Positions 56,650 through 64,000 of a stretch of DNA of 64,000 bases are shown here, one piece after another. Location of the stretch: NCBI RefSeq assembly GCF_019279795.1, contig NC_056734.1:2892065-2956064 (forward strand). The letters run 5' to 3'. The notes below the pieces were generated by a model. The model saw only the letters and a program-made list of their open reading frames with translations. It did not search any database and was not told the origin of the DNA. The DNA is from Protopterus annectens. Lineage: Eukaryota; Chordata; Ceratodontiformes; Protopteridae. The stretch's first letter is position 1; the number at the start of each line of letters is the position of its first letter. A program made the position numbers and the translations under genes.

Positions 56650-57720
56650 TCCTTTGTTTTATGGTCGATGTTGTGCAACATTAAAATATGACTGGTTGCC
56701 ACAGAAGGCAGGAGTACCTTTCCATGCATTGGTGAAGGTGTATGTATTATAACTTTATAGATTATGACTCCAGTGCTATTCATGTCATTGTACATTATCT
56801 TTTTTCCATTAGGCCTCTCGTATGTAGGCCCATTTGAGGCAGAGGATATGTTATGGCTGCATTCACCTCAGTCTCTGCCAGCTGCTGTCATTGTTGCTTT
56901 AACATCATGGCCTTGTGTGCCTGTCTGGTTGTGAGGGCTTCTCTGCTGAAGGTGACATGGGGAGGGTTTTGTGGTACCTTCTCTCTTGGCTTCTCAGGAA
57001 GTGGGTAAAGTATCCTTATCTGTTCAAGTGATATGGTGGGCAGGTGCAGAGGTACATTGGCAGCTGGATGCCTGTATCACCAATGTGGAGCACATTCTGG
57101 AGTGGCGTAATGATTCTTGCTGGTAGTCTGATGGTCGGGGCCTGCAGACCACAACTGCCCCATGACATTGGCCACCCAGGTTTATGATGTCTGGGTTATC
57201 CTTTGGACCAGTCTGGCTGCTAGTTCTGCCAGAAGGGCTATTCTCTCTCTCTCTCTGTCTCGTTCTGGCAGTACTTTCTCTTCTGTCTTATTTTCCATAA
57301 ACTGTTTGTTGCCTAGTCCTCTCCAACACAAATTGTTAACTCTTTCTGATCATCTTCTGTCCATCATACTTTTTGTATGTTCATAACTTATTCTGTATGT
57401 TCTGTGTGTCAATATGCCCCTGCTACCTGCTGTTCTCAGTCTGTCCTTTTTGAACCTCCGTTCATTACTTTTCTTTTCCGCTCTTCTTTTCTAAATATGA
57501 AAATGGAATCTGTCCCCACCCCCCCAAAAAAAACTGTTTATTGCTCACACATGTTTTTTCTGTCAGTTCGCTGTACTCCACTATCCATTTCTATAATAAA
57601 CCAGTTGAGTACTTTATTATGTACATGTTTTAATTTCTCCAAGACTTTTTGGGGTTTTCCAATACCATGATTGGAATGGACTTGATTCCCAAGTCAAAGT
57701 ATGATTTTAAAGTTCATGAA
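56650..57720. other. Unclassified interval
   Basis: Pyrimidine-rich in the second half, including a (TC)n run at 57,240. No coding motif recognised. Confidence 0.35.
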
Positions 57721-57724
57721 ATTT

Positions 57725-59340
57725 AGTAGTATTTTAATCTTTGATGTGGGCCAAAAGTGCTCTTCGCAGCACCTGCAATGTGCCCAGAACTAAATGCTTC
57801 AGCAGTTCATACGGAGTTGCATGCATCGGTAATGTATAAATATGAAGGTAAATTCTTTGAGACCCCATTGCTCCTACTGCTGTTGGAACTATCTGGGTAT
57901 CCTTCCACATTGCCCTTATTTCTGCCTGCAAATTCTGGTGTTTTATGTCCCTCTGTCTCTCCCTCTCCCTCTCAGATCAATGCTTCTTTTATCTTTTCAT
58001 GGACTGCTATATCTGGTTTCCTTACATCTGTCCTTTGAACTGTTGATAATGGGTGATCCCATGTGATATGAACTTCATCATTTTCTGTAATGCTTTGTAG
58101 CTCGTTTTCAATGCCTCTCGGCTACTTCAGTATTGTAATGTTTGCACAATCCCCAATGTAGTAGTATTGCCACATTATCATGCCTTTCGGTATACAGGCC
58201 TTCTGCCATTAGTGCATCACACCCATCAGCAGGATGTAGGACTGTTTCCAATTCTGTTCTACAAAACCTGCATTTGTTTCTTTCTCTAATTTTATGTTCA
58301 ATGAACTTTGTAGACCGTGTACATAGTTCACTATCCTGGGATGCCAATATTAGCATTTCATCTTTTGGTTTAAGTTATCTTTTTTTAACCATTCTTGTGT
58401 TAAGAGCCTGATTGACATGAGGCTGTTGCAGGAGTTTGTTGTACTTGGAACTATAGTTATGCATTTTCTGCATTTCTTGCCGCCTTGTCTGATCCTTCAC
58501 CTTGTGTTCTCCCTCTAATTTTTTGGCACATTCGGTTGCTGCATGTGTGTTTTTTTTTTTTTTTTTTTTTCTGGGTTGATTTCCATTCCCGCTTAACACT
58601 AACATATTACTGCTAAACTAAACATGAAAGTCATGTTAAACTTGTTCTCCTCAGGTTTTAAAACTTTCACTGTGTGTGGGTCTTGTGAGGTCAGCAGGTA
58701 TGTATGCAGTCGTATGACTGCAGATCTCTGTACATGTAAATCAGTTTTGAGAAGGCCCATACGTCCTTCAGAACGGGGAATATATAATCTTGGTATACAC
58801 TTGTTGTGTTGTTGTGTCTTTCAGCTTGTCCCGGTTAGGGGTCACCACAGCGGAACTCCGGTCCGCCATTGTTTGGTAGTGGATTTTTACGTGCCGAGTT
58901 ACCAGCCCTGACGCACAACCTTCAACGAAGGCACGCCCATTCACGCATGCCTCCACACACAAGACGCTCTAGCTGAGAATCGAACGCAACAACGTCTTGT
59001 TGTGAGGCGACAACGCTACCAATCTTGGTATACACTGATTTTTATAAATCATTTGATAAGCATGAAACATTTTTCTTGTTTTCCTGTCCAACAGATACAA
59101 TACCATTTGGGGCCAATGATTCACCTCAAACAGTACGTTAGAGCAGGAAGGACAAATTTGGTTTGTAGCTTGGGTGTTGTTCCTAGATGTTAAGGCTATT
59201 TTCAGTATTAATTTTAGTCTTCTAAAATATTCCTTAGTAAGTTTGTATTTACATTTGTTCATGTTTTATTGTGACATAATCAATTTCCAAAGATTTATAC
59301 ACTCCCTCTTGCTCAAGCAAAGGGAAGAACAATTGACTGC
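57725..59340 (-). mobile_element. LINE with restriction-like-endonuclease type C-terminus
   Basis: Reading down the minus strand from 59,340: EQEGVYKSLEID and IKHEQM, then KLTKEYFRRLKLILKIALTS, RNNTQATNQ and LLDRKTRKMFHAYQMIYKNQ. SINE 1 is inserted next. Then come YIPRSEGRMGLLKTDLHVQR, the knuckle CRFCRTELETVLHPADGCDA, and YTERHDNVAILLHWGLCKHY. The endonuclease-like part is ITWDHPLSTV, VRKPDIAVHEKIKEALI, and MQAEIRAMWK, IVPTAVGAMGS, LVLGTLQVLRRAL. This order (C-x2-C...H-x4-C, RH-N, then RPDI) is what I know from vertebrate LINEs with a PD-(D/E)XK endonuclease (R2/R4/NeSL group). The exact clade is uncertain. At least one stop and one frameshift occur. Confidence 0.65.
58802..59020 (-). mobile_element. 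SINE family 1 with perfect 16-bp TSD
   Basis: The minus strand starts GGTAGCGTTGTCGCCTCACA (A box), then GCGTTCGATTCTCAGCTAGA (B box), GAATGGGCGTGCCTTCGTTG, TCCGCTGTGGTGACCCCTAA and a tail of ACA repeats. Both flanks read AATCTTGGTATACACT (58,786-58,801 and 59,021-59,036), identical over 16 bp, so the insertion is young. Removing it restores the LINE reading (MIYKNQCIPRL-type text next to YIPRSEGRMGL). Confidence 0.93.
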
Positions 59341-59344
59341 AGCT

Positions 59345-59705
59345 GTATTTTAACAGGAATTATGCAGCTTGCCAAATACACCTGCAGCTAATAATAATGA
59401 AATATAGTCAGGTCACATAACCTTTTCAGGTGGGGAGGACACTGGGAAGGGGATATGGGAAGAATTTTCAGGACCCCCCCCCCAAGCTAGTCAGGTGTAC
59501 AGTGTAGTGTACATTGTCCAGGTCATGGATGTCAGCAAGCATACGCTGTCTTATAGGAATGCTAATGGATTGTCTAGCTCTTAAAATACATTGGTATAAG
59601 TCCATAGCTAAGATTTTGTGTTGGTGAGGTGGTAGTTGTGTCATCTTAATGTATAGTGAATGGAATATTTACATTAAAAATAAGTATATTTCAAGGCTGG
59701 CCAAA
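59345..59705. other. Unclassified interval
   Basis: A C run at 59,475-59,483 is the only visible structure. Confidence 0.35.
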
Positions 59706-59709
59706 CACA

Positions 59710-60725
59710 ACAATGCACTTGAGCTGCTCCATGTTCAAATCACCGTAGACAAAATCCAGTACCACTTCCTTGAAGAAATTATGTCAAAAATTAGGAGGTG
59801 CAGCAACCCAGTAGGATAAAAGCACTCCCCTCAAACTAAAACAAATCCGAGGACAAATAGTCTACCAAAGCCCAATTTGAGGTAAGTTTAGCTTCCCGGG
59901 CCAAGGACAACCACAAAGCATTCTTTAGTTATGTCTGCAACCTCAAAGGCAATACACAGTTGTGTGCAGAGCTCATTGTAAATGGAGCCACCTGTACTGA
60001 GCCAGAAGATGTAGCAAACCTCTTGGCTGATAAATTCAGCTCCAACTTTCCCCCTCTTTCCCCCTCAGTCTTCCTTCAGGAAATACCATCAAATATTACT
60101 CTCCGTACTATCACTAGGGAACAGGCCCTTAATGCTCTAAGACCAAGACCACTGCATCATTGGGCCCAAACAATATCCCAGGATGCCTTCTAAATAGCAT
60201 GAAACATAACCTATCAAGGCCTTTGGAATTATTTAACTGTATCCTCCAAACAGGCTTCGTGCCTCATGAATGGAGAACAGCAACAGTCATCCCTCTGCAC
60301 AAAGGTGGGCCATCTACAGACCATGGAAACAGGACCTGTTAAGTGTCACTAGTCATTGTCATGGAAAAGATCAATAGAGATACAGTAAGCTTCCAGACAC
60401 CGGACCCAACCAACTTTTGGTTTCGTCAAGGGCAGATCATGCTTACTCAATCTGGTGGACTTTTTTGAGAAGGTAACCAAAGCAGTGGATGAGGGAAAAA
60501 TTGTTCACACTGCCTGTCTTGACCTGGCCAAGGCATTTGACAGAACACCCCACTCTGGTATTGTTGACAAACTTAAGAGGTTAGGTACTAACTCGTATGT
60601 CACCCGGTGGATAGGTCCATTAAGGCTTGCAGCTGTGAATTTTAATTTGAAGCCTCTTGTTAGAAGGGCTGTGTGGGACTGAGCCTGCCTAACAGGATTA
60701 CCTTCTTGGACTTGGGGAATCTTAC
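59710..60725 (+). mobile_element. CR1 LINE fragment, linker and RT fingers-palm
   Basis: Plus-strand text: SLASRAKDNHKAFFSYVCNL, QLCAELIVNGATCTEPEDVA, NLLADKFSSNFPPLSPSVFL and then RT, with GPNNIPGCLLNSMKHNLSRP, NCILQTGFVPHEWRTATVIP, LHKGG, VDFFEKVTKAVDEGKIVHT and CLDLAKAFDRTPHSGIVDKL (palm Asp present). It stops after VTRWIG. Frame changes occur between blocks. It ends before the YADD region, so it is a truncated internal fragment. Confidence 0.82.
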
Positions 60726-60729
60726 TTCT

Positions 60730-61580
60730 AAGGGACTGTATAAAATAACTTGTGAATTGACTTAAAAAAAGGCAGGTGGCCTATATTTTATTGCTTCCTA
60801 CAAGAAGTACAGTAGTATAGTCATAGTTCCTGTAATGGTGTACTTGGCTTTACAGGACACTTCCCCATATTCCTGAGTATACTCGTCAGTATTTTTTAAA
60901 GTTTAATTTCTGAAGTTGTGGTACAAATACCTATCTACAGATTAAGGCAGCAATGTATTGTCAACAAGCTGACTGTATATGCTATGTAGTGAAATGGTCA
61001 GCATGGGAAGTAGAAGGCTGAAGTTGAGGAATTTTGAAAAATTTTATTTATTTATTTATTTTTTTTTAAACACGTGTGGTGACGTCATTCTGAGGTGGTG
61101 TGTGCAAGCAATGAGTGTTTGTAGAAATGTTATTAAAGCATTGGATTATATGAAGATCTTCTGAGTTGTGAATGTTTGGTAAAGCAGTTGTGACAAATAA
61201 CAGTATTTTCATAACTATCCAAATGTCATAAATGCTGTATGACCTACAAGTAAACAAATGGTTGTATAAGACATTAAGGCAACAGGGCAGCCTTGCCAAC
61301 TAATGCCCACTTTTTATAATTTAAAATTTTGAAATTGTGAAAGTTTATAATTTCCATAGATTTACTACAAAAATATTTCATATGCTACTATCTCTTGTCA
61401 TACATTGGAAGGCTCTCGAACAACTGAGTAATTCTCATCGTTGGTATTATGTTGCATAGTTAGAAAACGCCTTGTTTGAACAAAAGTTTAGTAATTGGTG
61501 GCAAATAAAGTACCATTTTTGTCTTTCACAAATCTGCAGTATTAAATTAGCATCTACTGACATTAACACCAGCTTGTAGT
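60730..61580. other. Unclassified AT-rich interval
   Basis: A (TTTA)n run lies near 61,047. No other motif seen. Confidence 0.35.
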
Positions 61581-61584
61581 CCAC

Positions 61585-61775
61585 TGTCATAGGTTGGTAC
61601 TAGGCTATCGGCCCTAGGGCCTATACAAGCCTAACCGTAACAGTTCCCTGGCTATTTCTTCCAACAATATTTACTTCCCTGGACCCCTGTCTAGCAATCA
61701 GTAAGCAAGTCGTTTCCATGCTCAAAAAACCTCAGGAAGCATGGGGATTAATTAGCCTCCTGCTGATCAGGATTG
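61585..61775 (-). mobile_element. CR1 LINE 3' terminus, subfamily A
   Basis: The plus strand reads CATAGGTTGGTACTAGGCTA, TCGGCCCTAGGGCCTATACA and AGCCTAACCGTAACAGTTCC. This is nearly the same as 14,838-14,930, the 3' end of the CR1 copy in the foldback, so it is a severely 5'-truncated insertion in minus orientation. Confidence 0.8.
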
Positions 61776-61779
61776 AATG

Positions 61780-63290
61780 AGGTTAAACAAATCTGTTTTC
61801 TTTTTTTTTTTTTTATATATATTTATACCTCCAGTGTTTTTTAAAGACATTTGTGTATGTATTTGTGTGTGTGTTGGCATAGGTATATGTATATTTTCGG
61901 TCGGTGTAACCTTGTGCTTTCCTTGGGCCTGGGAAGATTTTACTAAGGATGCCGCTGGGGTCCAAGTGAGTGTTTGAAAATTAATAAGGGTTGACTGGCA
62001 ATATGGTTCTAGTCCCTCTCGCCACTGAAGGAAAACCTGTTTTCCTAGCTTGTGTAATAGAAGTGAACCACCAGAATGGGAAACTCTCATGTCCAGCTGC
62101 ATATGACAGAAATACTTCTGGATAGCAGAAAGTATTTAATTAGTTAGAATTGCTAAGGTCATTTTTTATAGAATTTAAACCAGTTTAAAACTACTTCAGA
62201 GAGACTTGTTCAGTTAGAGACATTTCATTTATTTATTTTTTTCCTTCATTCCAGTGGTCTGATTTTCGTATACTCTATGAAGAAATGTGTTCTAAGTATA
62301 AATATGTAATAAAGCCCTCTTTGATGGAAAATAACTAAGAGCTCCTTCTTTGCATGCAAGCCGTGGCACTTCTGCAGCAGTGTGCACAAATCCTTCCTGA
62401 TCTTGTCTTGAGCAAGTAACTCCTGCAGAGTGCTTAGGTAGAAACCACAGTGTGCATCTTGTTCAATTCTGCAGAAAGTAAAAAAAATTCAGCTTTGGTC
62501 TTAGCTGAGCAAATATGTAAAGTTACATGAATGCTAATGACAGTCTGTTTTATTAGTGTTTTTAGTTTCTAGCACTGATCAATTCTGTGGTGTCTACACA
62601 GTGTTTTATGAGATTCATGATGCACCTCAACTCTGTATTAATAGCTCATCCCTTGTTTTCATGCAGGGAATTGATTTTGCTGTGTGATTGATTGCACGCT
62701 TCCAACTCGAGAATGCTGCAGTAAATCCCAAGTAAATGAAGTACATTTTTCAGTTTTCTAACATACTGGAGTCACTTCCTAAGCTCCTAAGTTGCAAGCA
62801 CTTAATTAAATCACATAAAAATGAAGTTCATTTGTCAGCCTTCTGCCAGCTGTTATGTAGTTTTCTTAGCTTGATAGATGTAATAGTAAATTTAGAAGCA
62901 ACGCCAAGAGTTTTCCTTCTCTTTGCATTCCAAGTGAAATTTTCATGATTGACAGATGTTAAACTTCTTGAATATAACTTCAGATTGAAGAAAAAACATT
63001 TTATTGCAATATTAATATACATATGTTTTTATTAACTTCGCAAGCGAGTGCTAAGACGCATTGAGCTCTAACTTTTTTTTTTTGAAAATTCTGGATCTGA
63101 AGTAGGCATCACCAAATGGAGATGCCATTCTGTGTCTGAGGTGAGATCACCAAATAGGGATGCCATTTTATCGCAGTGTACGACCTTCCTAAACTTATAA
63201 ACCTAGTGGCAAGTTGAGAGTAACCATGCAACCACAGTCAAAGTATCATTCCTTGGTGGGGTGAGGATACAGGCTGGGGAGTATTTTCAG
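61780..63290. other. Low-repeat interval, no gene recognised
   Basis: A T run lies at 61,798-61,814. Between about 62,240 and 63,040 no transposon text is seen. A near-duplicate phrase (ATCACCAAAT-G-GATGCCATT) occurs twice at 63,108-63,170. No exon could be supported. Confidence 0.4.
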
Positions 63291-63296
63291 TGTTTA

Positions 63297-63432
63297 GTTC
63301 ATAGTTTAGTACTAAGCTAACTGTCCTTGCGAGCCATTTTAAGCCTAGCCAATTATCCCTTGTGGGACTTAAACCCTGCACCTTGTGTTTTGTAAGGCAA
63401 ACACCTTAGCCATTGAGCCACCCTCCCATCTC
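63297..63432 (-). mobile_element. SINE family 2, tRNA head with CR1 tail
   Basis: The minus strand starts GGGAGGGTGGCTCAATGGCT with the A box at TGGCTCAATGGCTAAGG. The B box follows at GCAGGGTTTAAGTCCCAC. The tail reads AATTGGCTAGGCTTAAAATG, GCAAGGACAGTTAGC and AAACTATGAAC. The tail agrees with the 3' end of CR1 subfamily B at 56,580-56,635. A sister copy lies at 32,945-33,092. Confidence 0.8.
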
Positions 63433-63439
63433 TGTCACT

Positions 63440-64000
63440 GTTGACTGTGAATAAAGGGTGAACTGCCCTTTTTTTCTTTGTTCTGTAGTACTTCTAAATG
63501 TAACTCTGAAGTATCTAGGATGTGTGTTTTGTATATTTTTATTTTGTTACACTTTTTATGCCTGAAACATATTGGCAAGAACTACATTGAGAAGGATGTT
63601 GAAAATTAAGACCATACTGGACCAGAGAGAAAGGAAATGGAATATATCTTGGTAGCTGTTCGGCTTGGATAAAATGCTCTTTTGCTTGGGCAAAATGTTT
63701 CATACAAATAAAACAGCCTTACTGTGAGTATTAAAACTGCAGCATGTTCTATAAGTTAAGTAAGAGTCATGGCCAGTGGCATAGCCCAGGGCTGTCTTTG
63801 ATTTGTCCCTCTCACAAAATTCATAGTCATATGGGGCACCCCATACACAGCACCCCCTTTCACATCCATTCCAGTGTCTCATTACTTGGCTATTTCTCCC
63901 CCATTTACCATAAACACTGTAATGTGCATACTGCTTTATGCTTTACTTCTACAATGATTATTTAAATCTAATTTAAACAAACTTTTATTTAAAATTTTAT
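63440..64000. other. Unclassified interval
   Basis: No coding or repeat motif recognised to the end of the window. Confidence 0.35.

Overview
The window looks like a piece of a large, transposon-rich vertebrate genome, probably of a fish or fish-grade lineage. I cannot fix the species. The evidence is the mix of elements: CR1 and L2 LINEs, L1/Tx1-type LINEs, RTE LINEs, a LINE of the kind that carries a restriction-like endonuclease, Tc1/mariner transposons with fish/lamprey-type terminal repeats, several tRNA-derived SINE families and long dinucleotide microsatellites. I recognise no host exon, no rRNA or tRNA gene, and no prokaryotic feature. Almost every long reading frame is a transposon fragment, a microsatellite or a chance frame.

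Layout. 1-10.1 kb: a Tx1-like LINE relic (+), a CR1 LINE (-) with an SGNH-esterase ORF1, a ~300-bp direct-repeat pair, a SINE, an RT scrap, and a nearly full-length L2 LINE (-, 6.2-10.1 kb) with a 2A-like peptide motif. 10-20.5 kb: mostly unclassified DNA, a LINE 3' end, a Tc1 copy (12.8-14.5 kb), a long foldback element wrapped round a CR1 3' end, big microsatellites, and a tandem tRNA-like SINE array split by a MITE and a SINE. 20.5-30.7 kb: two Tx1-like LINE pieces, one carrying a retroposed hairpin with a hammerhead-like core, then CR1 3' ends and a first RTE LINE (27.1-29.7 kb). 30.7-36.6 kb: a GT/AC microsatellite, a CR1 RT fragment, an L2 LINE interrupted by a SINE and a ~1.37-kb LTR-like insertion, and a second foldback MITE. 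36.6-44.4 kb: low-repeat AT-rich DNA, a SINE and a CR1 3' end. 44.4-49.2 kb: a three-level nest, in which an old CR1/L3-like LINE is split by an RTE copy that is itself split by a Tc1 element. 50-64 kb: a foldback fragment, a possible Harbinger relic, a third Tc1 copy, Tx1 and CR1 fragments, a LINE with R2/R4/NeSL-type C-terminal features containing a SINE with a perfect 16-bp target-site duplication, and SINE and CR1 tails.

The parts make sense as an element community. LINEs supply the retroposition machinery, and one SINE family carries the 3' tail of a CR1 subfamily also present here. Foldback elements share ends (GGGTCTAT-type) and 8-bp flanking duplications. Tc1 elements occupy TA sites. 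Nesting gives relative ages: CR1/L3-like, then RTE, then Tc1 in one place; L2, then SINE and LTR-like insert in another. All coding frames seen are broken. No clearly novel system was found. The best leads are the hammerhead-like hairpin, the 2A-like motif, the SINE-CR1 tail sharing, the foldback family and the tandem SINE array. All family calls come from motif recognition by eye, with no database search.
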